A program made the translations under genes and the position numbers. The notes under the pieces are model-generated. The model searched no databases. It had not been told where the DNA came from and worked only from the letters and a program-made list of their open reading frames with translations. A stretch of DNA of 64,000 nt from Clusia tigrina (Eukaryota; Arthropoda; Insecta; Diptera; Clusiidae): positions 137,133,918 through 137,197,917 of the forward strand of contig OV050030.1 in the NCBI GenBank assembly GCA_920105625.2. Reading direction: 5' to 3'. The first letter of the stretch is position 1. Each line of letters begins with the position of its first letter. Below are positions 45,365-55,539 of the stretch, piece by piece.

Positions 45365-45960
45365 TCTTTTTTATCTCTTCGTCCATTGTTATCATATTTA
45401 GATTGCGACATATGTCTTCATTTGTTGTGTACCAACCAGACATGTTTATTATCCGAAAGATTTTTGATTGCTGTCGTTGAATTTTTCTAGGTGTGACACC
45501 TTGGCTGTTCCCCATACTGGCTTAATAACACAGTTGTATATCAACAACTTGTTGTTAAGTGTGATTTTCGATTTGTCTACCCATTAACCAACGCAGTTGG
45601 CAGAAACCTTCTTTTATTTGTTTCGCTTTTTGTTTGATGTGGTAGTGACAATTTACCTTTGAGTCCATGTGTCCACCAAGGTATTTCGCCGTAGGCTTTC
45701 TTTTTTCTTGTTTATTGTTAATTTTAATTGGTATGGCGGTGTATTTTGGAAAAGTTCTAAATATTACTTGTACGGTGTTATTATCATTTATTTTTAAACA
45801 TCACTTATCAAACCATCTGCAAATTTTCTGTCGCAGTATTTAGGTTTTTGTCAGCTGTTAATAGGATTGTATCGTCAGCAAAGGTGGCAATTGTTGTGTT
45901 TATTTTCATTAGAAGTGGCATGTGTGGTCAGCACAAAGCGGCATGACCGGATATTGTCTT
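45365..45960 (-). pseudogene. Jockey-type RT relic, minus strand
   Basis: Read on the minus strand, the sequence gives TTIATFADDTILLTADKN (catalytic FADD near 45872-45886), then KYLGGHMDSKVNCHYHIKQK and, after a frameshift, LLIYNCVIKPVWGTAKV. These are the palm and thumb of a Jockey-clade ORF2. It is interrupted by stops and frameshifts and lacks its N-terminal half. Element B is inserted some 25 bp beyond the recognisable part. Confidence 0.7.
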
Positions 45961-45982
45961 AGGAACTTTCTTTCGACCTTAT

Positions 45983-45986
45983 CCTT
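45983..45986. other. Target-site duplication of element B, left (CCTT)
   Basis: CCTT precedes TGTAAGAAC and is repeated at 53547-53550. Confidence 0.85.
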
Positions 45987-46575
45987 TGTAAGAACTAAAA
46001 TCTTCTGTGGGAAATTTTGGCCCACACTACAGGTGACAGAGTCGCTACGAAACTATATATACACACAAACATCATGAATAACCGACCCGAATAATTGCAT
46101 CGAGGAAACGCCCACAATGCCAACCGAAGCAACTGCAGTGAAAACTTAACGAAAAAAACTACAAACGTTGTAATCAATTAGCGCGGCCGTGGCAGGAGCA
46201 CAGATCAGCAGCAGCATATTAGACCAGTTGGAATAATAGCAATTACAACAAAAGCGACCACCACAGCCAACGATCTCGCCAACCAGCGCTACGCTTGCGA
46301 AGAGAGGAAAAACACAGCGACGAAGAATACAACAAATACATGCAGGACAAGAGAAGGTGAGTGCACGAACTCAAGCGGTGGAATTTGCCGAGTGCGCTCG
46401 CTCGGTAACTTTACACTAACAACACGAAGAAACGAGAGCAAAGCACAAGAGGGACAACGACAGAGCTACCACCACGCCAACGACCAGCAAGTACAAAGCA
46501 GAAGGAGGAATGCAAATGAAATGCTGGTTGCCAGTTAAATTGAAAATAAAATATTTAACAACAACAACACTACAG
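45987..46575 (+). repeat. 5' LTR of element B, truncated (589 bp of about 1385)
   Basis: It matches the first 589 bp of the 3' LTR, from TGTAAGAACTAAAATC to CACTACAGGA, then stops abruptly. The probable solo LTR at 60844 continues past this point like the 3' LTR, so this copy lost the remainder. The missing part includes the TATA box, R, the polyadenylation signal and presumably the primer site. Confidence 0.88.
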
Positions 46576-46660
46576 GACATTGGGAAAATCCTGAAAACTA
46601 GCCCTTTACCCACAAGTGGACGCTCCCACTGCCTTCTCCATCATCCGAGTATAACATAGG

Positions 46661-47807
46661 ATGGCGAAGACAAGTTGTGTGTATACACTTCGAAAGGAGC
46701 AGCTGGTGATTTTTAATACCGAGTTTGGATTAGCGGCCTCAGGAATAGTAGACGAACTACGGAAGAAACACGCGGAGTACCTAAACTCCACAGAACTCAC
46801 GCTAGAGCAGGAGCGTCGTGTGGCCGAACTGCAGGCTCGCCTCATGAATAGTTTGTCACCTACACCAGTCAGGCAACCCCGAACTCTGTACAGTATGGAA
46901 CGACCAGGAGTCTCCGATGTGTACCTGAGTACGAGCCGAGAGTCGCTACTACCGTCGAGAGACGAACAAGCCGGGACGTACTGCGCACAGCAGTACCCGA
47001 GTTCCCCAGAAGTGGGACTACCACGTAATCCACCGTGATTGACCATGTAAGGAAGTGGTCAGTGAAGTTCGATGGAGAACGAGACCCACTGGCGTTTATT
47101 GAGCGCATAGAGGAGTTGTCAGATGTCTACGGGATAAATACAAATCTCCTTCCACGGACGATGCCGGAGCTATTGAAAGACCGCGCATTGCTCTGGTTCC
47201 GAAACAACAATTGCAGCTAGACTGAGTGGGCTGCGTTCAAAAAAGACTTTCTGAAGTTCTTCTTGCCAGCACGTTACTGGGAGAAGTTGGAGGATGAGAT
47301 CAGGAAACGCTTACAACGGAACTCAAGAACCTCATGCTACATGCCGGGCATACAGAGGAACAAAAACTGGAGCGTATATTTCGGAACAGCTTGGAGGAGT
47401 ACCAATGGTACGTACGTCGTAAAGACTTCACGACGCTGGGCGAGTTGATAGAAATGGCGGAAGACTTGGAGGGCATACGAAACAACAGAGATACATCCAG
47501 GACACCCACGGCATCACCCAGAGTTGATCGTACTATACCCCGAGAGACAAGAAACCGCCAAATTCTTCCAGCAAATAGCACTAAAGCCGAGGCAGCAATA
47601 GATGTGGGGACTGCCTGCCGACGGTGCGGGGAAAGTCGACACGTGGAACGCTTCTGTCGCAATGCGCAAGTCCTATTCTGCTGGGACTGCGGGAAGCGTG
47701 GAATTCGGACCATAGAATGCTGCCGGACACAGGGGGGAAACGAACGGGGCTGCCGTCAAGTGCGAGGCAGGGCGCAGCCCACCGGCAACAGTCCTCAAAA
47801 GCATTAA
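46661..47807 (+). pseudogene. gag of element B, frameshifted
   Basis: ATG 46661 (MAKTSCVYTLRKEQL) opens a 125-codon piece. The capsid-like domain continues in a second frame at 47035-47220 (VRKWSVKFDGERDPLAFIER, DRALLWFRNN), with TAG at 47218, and into WEKLEDEIRKRLQ. A third frame (47334-47807) holds the end of capsid and the nucleocapsid. One zinc knuckle is complete (CRRCGESRHVERFC near 47614). The second has Ile in place of His (CWDCGKRGIRTIEC near 47680). The arrangement is typical retrotransposon Gag (PF03732-like with CCHC). At least two frameshifts and one stop make it non-functional. Confidence 0.8.
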
Positions 47808-50800
47808 GTGCATTGCGTTGCGATCGGCAGCATATATGTGCCACATTTATCATCGGCATCATCCAAATCACAGCCACCATCGATACCGGAGGTACGCGGA
47901 GCTTCATCAGCGAACGCCTTAGTCGCCAGTTACGTGCAATCACAGGTGGAGTAACTCCCACACACATACGCGCACGTATGGCAGACGAGCGCACGCGAGA
48001 AATCACAGAAGCACTCCGAGTGACCATACAGGTAGGAAAACAAAACTGCGAGCTGGACCTCCTAATGATGCCCGATTCCACAGACGCTCTACTCTTGGGT
48101 CTCGATTTCATGATGAAACAAGGCACAACAATAAGATGCGGGGGTCAAGAAGTCATAGTAGGACCCCACACCGGCGCCGTACAACCCCGAGATTCTACAT
48201 TGTGTACGATGATCCGGGTGGAGGCCCTCACAGAGAAGGTTAGGATCGAAGAATTTCTGGCTACCGAACTGAGCAAGTTCAATGAAGAACCAGGCGTATC
48301 CCACATCACCAGTCACAATATAGTGATGCGCGACGATAGACCGATTAAACAGAGGTACTATCCCAGAAATCCAGCATAGCAAGAGGTAATAAACGCGGAA
48401 ATAAATGATCTGTTGGCAAAAGGCTGCATAGAGCCATCCCACAGCCCTCACAGTGCGCCAATTGTGCTCGTACGGAAGAAGAATGGAAGGTGGAGGTTGT
48501 GCATCGACTACCGGCAACTTAATGCGAAATCTATTCCCGATGCATACCCCCTACCACGCATACACAACATCTTGGACCGCTTACAAGAAGCCAAATACAT
48601 TAGCAGTCTGGACCTAAAAAAAATGGGTATTGGCAAATACCCATGGATGAAGGGAGTAAACAATTCACGGCGTTCACAGTACCAGGAAGAGAACTCTATC
48701 AATGGAAAGTTATGCCCTTCGGACTGCACTCGGCACCAGCAACCTTCCAGCGAGCACCAGCAACCTCCCCACGCCTTCGCTTACTTGGATGACATAATCG
48801 TCACGGGGAAACGGTGGAGGAGCACGAGAAGAACCTTGCTGAAGTTTTTAAGAGATTACGGGAAGCAAACTTGAGACTCAATCGAGAAGAGTGTGCTTTC
48901 TTCCGCAAGGAAATCAAATATCTCGGCCACATGGTCAGTGAAAGAGGCATACACACGGACCCTGATAAGGTGGCATCCATCCGGGAATTAAAACCCCCAC
49001 AGAATATACGAGAGCTGCGACGGTGCCTAGGCATCGCATCTTGGTACCGACGCTTTGTACCTGATTTTGCTAAAACCACACATCCCCTGACAGCACTACT
49101 TTAAAAGGGTAAGCACTTTAAGTGGACGGAAGCCCAACAAACAGCATTCGAGCAGTTAAAGCAACATCTAGCAGAGGCCCCAATTCACACGTGTCCCGAC
49201 TTTACGCAAAGATTCGTATTACAGACGGACGCTAGTGACTATGGTTTGGGTGCTGTACTTACCCAAGAAATCGACGGAGCAGAGCGGGTAATAGCATACG
49301 CCAGCCGGCACTTGAACGGAGCAGAGCAGAATTATTCACCAACAGAAAAGGAGTGTTTAGCCATAGTGTGGGGCATAAGAAAGATGCGGCCATATCTCGA
49401 GGGCTACAGGTTCACCGTGATTACAGACCATCTGTCGCTCAAATTCTATTGAGAGTCCTTCTGGACGCATAGCCAGGTGGGCACTGGAGCTGCAACAGCA
49501 CTCGTTTGAGGTACAATACAGGCGAGGTAAGCTTAACGTGTTAGCCGACGCACTCTCAAGGCAACTCGTAGAACCTGCGCGTGGTATCAGAGTACAGACG
49601 GAACCGGAACCGAACTGCAGCTGGTGGAAAAAGCGAACAGCAGAAGTGCTAGCCGCACCCATAAAGTATTCCGATTACACCATGGAGAGTGGACAGCTTT
49701 ACCGGCATATTCCGAATCGAACGGGCGATGAAGATTGCACCCCGTGGAAGCTGTGCGTCCCACGACCACTGAGGGAGCGCGTCCTAAAGGAAAACCATGA
49801 CGCGCCAACAGCAGGGCATCTGGGCATTAGAAAAACTATTGCTCGAGTTGCCAACCGATATTATTGGCCAGGGTTTTTCCGAGACGTTAGCCGATATGTA
49901 AGGCGGTGTAAACTGTGTCAAGAATACAAGAGCAGCCAACAGCAGCCTGCAGGGAAAATGTTGACTCAGATACCTGAAAAGCCATGGGCCATTCTCTGTG
50001 CGGACTTTGTGGGACCATTACCTCGCTCCACGCATGGAAATACCATGTTAGTTGTGTTCCACGATAAGTTTACAAAATGGACCGAAATGGTAGCACTCCG
50101 GAAAGCCACCACTGAAACCCTACAACGAGCTTTCCGCGAACGCATTATGGCCCGTTTTCGGATCCCAAAAGTTCTAGTTACAGATAATGGTTCACCAGTA
50201 AAGCATTTCACAAGTTCACACAGTACTACGGCATGCGTCATCAATTCACTGCACCTTATACGCCTCAAGAGAACGCGGTTGAGCGTACTAATCGTACACT
50301 GAAAACAATGATAGCGCAGTTCGCCAACAAACAACAGTGAACTTGGGACAATCTGCTGCCAGAGTTCACACTAGCGATAAATTCCAGCGTCTCGGAAACT
50401 ACGGGATATAGCCCTGCTTACCTGGTACAAGGACGAGAGCCAAGGCTACCGAAAGCATTGTTTGACGAAACCACCGTGGGCACCAGACAAGCAAACAAAA
50501 GTCCTAATGAAAGAACGACCCAGCTAAAAGAAACCTACACGCTCGTTAAACGTAATCTGGAGCGAGCAGCACAGGACCAGCAAAGACACTACAACCTGAG
50601 GCGTAGAGCATGGAAACCGACTATCGGACAAATGGTACTGGTAAAACAGCATAATCTATCCAAGGCCACAGACCACTTCTCAGCTAAGCTAGCCACGCGA
50701 CACGAAGGACCATACAAAGTAGAAAGCTTTGTTTCTCCAGTCATCGTGACATTAGCGCAGCGGGGAGATACACGAAGAAGAACGGCACACGTAAGCGAGT

Positions 50801-50880
50801 TGAAACTACACTGCGCGCCTGATACTCACGAAGGCTCTGATACTCCTGCACGACGAGTGGGAATGGCAAAGTTAAAGTAA
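47808..50880 (+). pseudogene. pol of element B (protease, RT, RNase H, integrase), broken
   Basis: The protease has DTGG at 47882 and ALLLGLDFM, typical of Ty3/gypsy. A TAG at 48377-48379 interrupts the frame before RT. RT keeps SPHSAPIVLVRKKNGRWR and CIDYRQLN, is frameshifted near 48620 and lacks a piece before YLDD (48782-48793). The thumb (GIASWYRRFVPDF) and RNase H (TDAS at 49225, AYASRHLN, TDHLSL) follow in another frame with stops at 49102 and 49450. Integrase has HLGIRKT, CKLCQ, Asp at 50003 and Asp at 50183. The Glu codon at 50281 lies after a further frameshift. A GPY-type end is present (RHEGPYKVESF). The last frame ends at TAA 50878-50880. Confidence 0.88.
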
Positions 50881-50894
50881 GAGAGGGAACATAG

Positions 50895-52166
50895 AGAGAA
50901 TCCAAGAAAGTCCTCTTTCAACATCAGGAGATCAGTGAGTATTACCAAAGCCAAAGTAGCAACAGCGAACCGAAGGGAAACGCCAGAGTGGCATTTCTAC
51001 AGACAGCAACAGTTAATCGAATCAGTGTCGAAGCCCCACTGACTAGTGTAGGAAGCTTAGTTACGCTACAAGTCAGTTCAGGAGACGAGGAGGGCGAAGA
51101 ACAACAAGCGGAAGTACTATTAACGTTTCCACCCGGTATAGGAGGAATCACCATCCGGAAAAGTGACGTCGCACGCCTCCAGGAAGGAAAACTGCTGAAC
51201 GACATAGTTATAGATTTCTATCTGAAGTGGCTTCAGATCAATCTAATCCCGAGGAGACAACAAGGGAGGATACACGTCATTAGTAGCCTCTTTTTCTCAC
51301 ATCTAACGAGACTCTCCGACACCCCCACGAAGCAACACCAGCGGGTCAGAAGATGGACTAAAGGCGATGATATTTTCAAAAAAGATTTCATCCTGGTTCC
51401 TATCAACCGAAACCATATTGGTATCTGCTAATAGTGTGTTTTCCGGGTGCAGCCGCGTCAGGGCGTCGTGGCACTACCATCCTTGTCTTCGACTCCACAG
51501 CAAAGGGATCCTACCTATACGAAGTCACAGCTATCCGGCAATACCTGCAGGAAGAGTTTCGCGCCAGAATGGGAGGCACATCAACCGTCGTGTTTGCCGC
51601 CAACAATGTACCAGTATATTCTCCACAGACACCACAGCAGCACAATCAAACAGACTGCGGTGTCTTTTGCTTACAAAATGCCGAGAATTTCTTCACGCAG
51701 CCGATAGGCTGCGCAGCGTGGGAAACGGCCGATCTGGGTACGGGCAAGGTTATCAAGCAGAAAAGGCGGGAGATCATCCACATCATTAGGCAACTAACTC
51801 TACACAAACCTGTAGACTCACGGCGTCCGAAGAAGCCCGCGCCCAAAAAGGCGAAATTCATCAGACTCCGACAGCTTACATGAAGGAGATTGGAAGCGGC
51901 AAAAAGAAACCCTGAACACACAGAAGTCAGCAATTAACACAACCGACCCACCAGAAATACAATGGACTGAAATGGTAATCGAGAACAATGCAGAGCTAGA
52001 TGGACCAAAAGCGGCTCAGCTACCACTAAGTCTGATTCAAGCAATAAAGAACCACACACCAAGGAGATACGGCCGCGTCCGGTTTGACTCACCACCATAT
52101 CGAGTTGTGCGCGTGCGAGATAAAACCACCGTCTATTTTCGCCCGCAAAGTGGGGAGGGCGTGTAA
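50895..52166 (+). pseudogene. C48 (Ulp1/SENP6-7-like) cysteine protease ORF of element B
   Basis: C48 proteases cut SUMO or related modifiers from lysines or mature them. The frame opens at 50895 just after pol. The domain starts near 51140 (GGITIRKSDVARLQEGKLLND, then IVIDFYLKWL), with RIHVISSLFF and RRWTKGDDIFKKDFILVPIN, an order that I associate with SENP6/SENP7 and fly veloren rather than SENP1/2. The catalytic His (51414) is at a one-base frameshift, with the following Trp in the next frame at 51419. Asp is at 51491, and QTDCGVFC has Gln at 51647 and Cys at 51656. Thus His, Asp, Gln and Cys are all present. A second shift near 51880 leads to a basic tail that ends at TAA 52164-52166 inside the 3' LTR. 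It is disrupted here; the ancestral protein would be about 420 residues. Confidence 0.85.
52147..52161 (+). other. Polypurine tract of element B
   Basis: AAAGTGGGGAGGGCG abuts the LTR start at 52162. The C48 reading frame runs through it. Confidence 0.8.
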
Positions 52167-52952
52167 GAACTAAAATCTTCTGTGGGAAATTTTGGCCCAC
52201 ACTACAGGTGACAGAGTCGCTACGAAACTATATACACACAAACAACATGAATAGCAGACCCGAATAATTGCATCGAGGAAACGCCCACAATGCCAACCGA
52301 AGCAACTGCAGTGAAAACTTAACGAAAAAAACTACAAACGTTGTAACCAATTAGCGCGGCCGTGGCAGGAGCACAGATCAGCAGCAGCATATTAAACCAG
52401 TTGGAATAATAGCAATTACAACAAAAGCGACCACCACAGCCAACGATCTTGCCAACCAGCGCTACGCTTGCGAAGAGACGAAAAACACAGCGACGAAGAA
52501 TACAACAAATACATGCAGGACAAGAGAAGGTGAGTGCACGAACTCAAGCAGTGGAATTTGCCGAGTGCGCTCGCTCGGTAATTTTACACTAACAACACGA
52601 AGAAACGAGAGCAAGGCACCAGAGGGACAACGACAGAGCGACCACCACGCCAACGACCAGCAAGTACAAAGCAGAAGGAGGAATGCAAATGAAATGCTGG
52701 TTGCCAGTTAAATTGAACATAAAATATTTAACAACAACAACACTACAGGATTCCGGACAGCGCTGCTTGCAGCCAACAATACTGCAGGCCAACCAGGGAC
52801 CGTTGGAGTGAGGTGGCTGACCGTCAGAAGTTGAAGGTGGCCCAAGGGCAAAATACTGCCTGGCTACAACAACAACAAGCGAGGCCGGAAGTAAAGTTAC
52901 ACTACGGGGGCCCGGCAATAACAATATGTGTCAGCCGCTGCGACCTGCGACT

Positions 52953-52959
52953 ATATAAA
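52953..52959 (+). promoter_or_regulatory. TATA box of element B LTR
   Basis: TATATAA in CGACTATATAAACC. The solo LTR has the same box in GGGCTATATAAACC (about 61750). The 5' LTR of B has lost it. Confidence 0.65.
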
Positions 52960-53049
52960 CCACGCAGCCCAAGCAGTAGGTCTCTTGGTCGATGACATCC
53001 TGACTAGCAACAGCTCTACGCCATACAAAGTACAATACGAACACAGAAA

Positions 53050-53304
53050 GCTTAGCGAGAACATCTGGTTTTTTAATCGTTTTCTCGCTAAGCCATACAC
53101 AGACAGAGACTATAGGGATTCAGTGAGAGCCTCTGGTTTTTAATCGTTCTCCCATTGAATCACTAAGACACATACGCCACCGAGACTTAGGGACTTAGAG
53201 GGAACCTCTGGTTTTTTAATCGTTTTCTCACTAAGTCATACGCCGTACAGAGACCAAAGGAACTCAGTGAGAGCTTCTGGTTTTTAATCGTTCTCCCACT
53301 GAGT
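53050..53304 (+). repeat. Four tandem stem-loops in the LTR with a conserved loop
   Basis: Stems: 53050-53061 with 53082-53093 (12 perfect pairs), 53117-53129 with 53149-53161, 53192-53204 with 53225-53237, and 53262-53273 with 53293-53304 (each with one mismatch; two of them also one G-T pair). Spacing is about 67-75 bp. All loops contain CTGGTTTTTAATCG (one or two extra T). Stem bases differ between copies while pairing is largely kept. They lie about 95 bp downstream of the TATA box and before AATAAA, so they should be transcribed at both RNA ends. Function unknown. Confidence 0.8.
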
Positions 53305-53441
53305 CGCAGAGACACACACTTACCGGGACGAAGAGACATGAAAACAAGTACACATTGAATAAGTTATTTATACAAACATAGAGTTAAGTAAGTAGAATTG
53401 TTTCGAGCAAGGACTAACAAGAGTCCATAATCAATATTCTA

Positions 53442-53447
53442 AATAAA
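53442..53447 (+). terminator. Polyadenylation signal of element B LTR
   Basis: AATAAA in CTAAATAAATACACTG, about 100 bp before the LTR end; the solo LTR has AATAAA at a matching place (about 61999). Confidence 0.55.
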
Positions 53448-53546
53448 TACACTGAAATTAATTTAACTCGCAGGATTTTTATATTTTTCTGTATACGACC
53501 CCTGGAGCCGCTGAGTTTTACCCCAGCTATAAAAAGAGTCGTTACA

Positions 53547-53550
53547 CCTT
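53547..53550. other. Target-site duplication of element B, right (CCTT)
   Basis: It repeats 45983-45986. Confidence 0.85.
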
Positions 53551-53870
53551 ATGTCTGGACCTAGTTGTCTTCTGACACGGTAGCACCGAGGTGAAACTCG
53601 TGTGCGAACGGCTCCGGTTTAAGGACGTAACTGCGCCCGTCCCGTTAAATCCTTGGCAGGCCTCAAAGTACGTTCGATGTTCGTCATCATTAAGTTGGTT
53701 GTGTAGATTCGGTTGAGATTGACTCCCGATTAGAACTGGTCTGGCTCTGAACACTTGCTCCCATAACGGCTCATTTCAATCACAGCATGGCCTCCCTGCG
53801 TAGCATAGATAACCCTGGGATCTTTTTAGATACTACTACTGTACGGATGGTGATAGCGGCTTTGAGTGGG
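53551..53870. other. Unrecognised stretch right of element B
   Basis: A 70-codon minus-strand frame (53542-53754) matches nothing I know. It may be the 5' part of the ORF1 relic that follows. Confidence 0.35.
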
Positions 53871-54565
53871 GACCCCAAAAAAAAAAACCAACAAGTCCAA
53901 TAAAGCAACTCCCAACCCACCAGGGGAGCGAAGAACACTGGTGTAAGCCCACCACCGAAATAGCATCTGGCTCAAGGCAGATGGTACCTATTTCTTCGGT
54001 TACAAAGCCGACCTTTCATCGGGTAACTCGCATAAGTACCCAAGAAGCTGCCGTTCCTGCAATGCACTAGCCCTCTAGCAGCAGCAGAATGAGCTCGCGT
54101 GCGCCAAGCCGCAGCTCCACGCACCAATCCAGCTTAAAGTGCACACCGCGCTAACGCCTCTACTACAGCCTATAAGCCGCGCAGGTCAGCCCGCCACATT
54201 CTGGACAGTTTGGAATCCGCCGACCCCTCAAGGAGCATGTGACGCTAGTCATCGCACGAACCTCTCTCAGAAACGGCAGAGGTCGGCTGAACGGACTGCT
54301 CAATCAGTCCCACAGGGCCCCAAACGGCCTTGCTTGATGCAAATCCCTCGTGCGGACAGACGTCAGAGGCCTGCTCCTCCCAGGTTACAGCCCACTAGAC
54401 TTTTCAACGAGATTGTGAATGAAAGCTTATCCTGGGTCATCATTAATACTGGATAAAGTGATGGCACCATATCTCCCGAAAACTAGAAGGTGGAGCGGGG
54501 CCTTCTCAAGGGTTACATGGAATTCATGGTACTTAATCCTGGTCCATTGCCCTGCTGTCGTGATT
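53871..54565 (+). pseudogene. Probable ORF1 relic of a non-LTR element
   Basis: Read in several frames, the sequence gives a Ser/Arg/Pro-rich part (KRQRSAERTAQSVPQGPKRP) followed by LFNEIVNESLSWVIINTG and, past the stop at 54454, SDGTISPENWKVERGLL and YMEFMVLNPGP. The last part recalls the C-terminal domain that I associate with DUF4780 in ORF1 proteins of insect retroelements. The endonuclease relic of an ORF2 lies downstream on the same strand, so both may belong to one element. Frames are broken. Confidence 0.45.
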
Positions 54566-54930
54566 TAAAGTAATCTTAAGAGGTGTGCATTATTCCATTG
54601 ATAAGGATAAATATACTAAAGAGCTTGCTTATTCGATTCGCCACTCTATCGAGGATAGGACAGACTTTTGTATGGAAAAACTATCGAGTAAATTATACTC
54701 GAATGAAACGAGCGAGTTTTTCTATCCTTGATAGAAAGTGCTTCCAAATTGAAAATTGCTTCAAAACGAACGAGATTAAAAATTCCCCCGGGATTTTTTA
54801 TTGCTCAGAGCTCTTTTTGGAAGAGTGCTGGAAAGTATACTCGTTTGCTGTTTTATTCACAGAAATCGATACGAGCTCGATACAAGTTAGGAGTCAAATA
54901 CTCCTATTATCACCATTCTGATCACTAAAT
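54566..54930. other. Hairpin-rich segment between ORF1 and ORF2 relics
   Basis: It contains imperfect inverted repeats (TCTATCGAGGATAGGA near 54646 against TCTATCCTTGATAGAA near 54720, and nested GGAAAAACT/AGTTTTTCT). It could be a MITE inserted between the two relics. The 112-codon frame across it is not convincing as a protein. Confidence 0.35.
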
Positions 54931-54933
54931 TGA

Positions 54934-55383
54934 ATGAACAAGCAAACTAATTTGGAAATAGCTCTCTGGAATGCTAATGGACTTAGACAATATATTCTTG
55001 AACTCAAGACTTTTTTGTCACGGTTATCAAGTTGACGTACTGTTAATATCTAAGACGCATTTCACAGAAAAAAGATTTATAAAAAGTCCAAAGTACTCAA
55101 TTTAGCATACAAACTACATCCTGATAACAGAGATCGTGGTGGTTCGATAATAATTATAAGGAATAAAATTACAATGCATTGAAAAGGAAAATTATAGGAA
55201 AAACTTCCTACTCCAAAACACCAGAACACTAAAACTTTCTTTCTGGGCTATTTTAAAATTTTTGGAAGCCGATATATTGCGGGAGGTGACTTTAACGAGA
55301 AAAATATAAATTGGGGCTCAAGAATTACGAATGCAAAAGGAAGCCAACTATCTGACACAATAAAACTACTGGCCGAGTGATGT
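54934..55383 (+). pseudogene. Jockey-like ORF2 endonuclease relic
   Basis: From ATG 54934 the frame reads NLEIALWNANGLRQYILELK, the start of an AP-type endonuclease. After stops and shifts it continues with VDVLLISKTHF, HPDNRDRGGSIIII and IAGGDFNEKNINWGSR. The LWNANGL and GGDFN-x-WGSR boxes are typical of Jockey-type ORF2. It stops at about 55380; no RT follows. Confidence 0.7.
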
Positions 55384-55539
55384 GGGGAAATAAATCTGAT
55401 TTAATAGCAGCATGGCTACAAATGAAAGCAAATGCGACCAAGTCTACAAAAGTTACTTTCACACTCAGAAAGAACACGTATTCGCCGGTATTTTTCAACT
55501 TCCAGTAGTTGCAATTGTGTATGTGTGGTTATGCCACCG
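55384..55539. other. Unassigned sequence before the SINE
   Basis: Nothing recognised; it may belong to the SINE body or the end of the endonuclease relic. Confidence 0.3.

Larger units (their letters stand above)
45987..53546 (+). mobile_element. Element B: degraded Ty3/gypsy retrotransposon carrying a C48 protease
   Basis: The element is 7560 bp between CCTT repeats. It has a truncated 5' LTR, broken gag and pol, an extra ORF with a Ulp1/SENP-type protease, a polypurine tract and a 1385-bp 3' LTR. LTR overlap (about 590 bp) differs at roughly 13 positions plus a 2-bp indel, about 2 percent, so B is older than A. Base composition is clearly less AT-rich than the flanks. Multiple frameshifts and stops make it inactive. 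Long LTRs and gene order would allow an Osvaldo/Ulysses-like affinity; this is untested. Confidence 0.88.
52162..53546 (+). repeat. 3' LTR of element B (1385 bp)
   Basis: It starts TGTAAGAACTAAAATC and ends AAAGAGTCGTTACA, followed by CCTT. U3 is about 820 bp up to a TATA box; the R region contains four stem-loops and ends near AATAAA. It is the only complete LTR of this copy. Confidence 0.9.

Noticed and set aside
53050..53304. CRISPR array
   Set aside because: Repeats are hairpins with varying stems, no unique spacers of constant length, and the context is an LTR in an insect genome.
54583..54921. 112-codon plus-strand protein
   Set aside because: Overlaps nested inverted repeats and has no recognisable motif; coding is unlikely.
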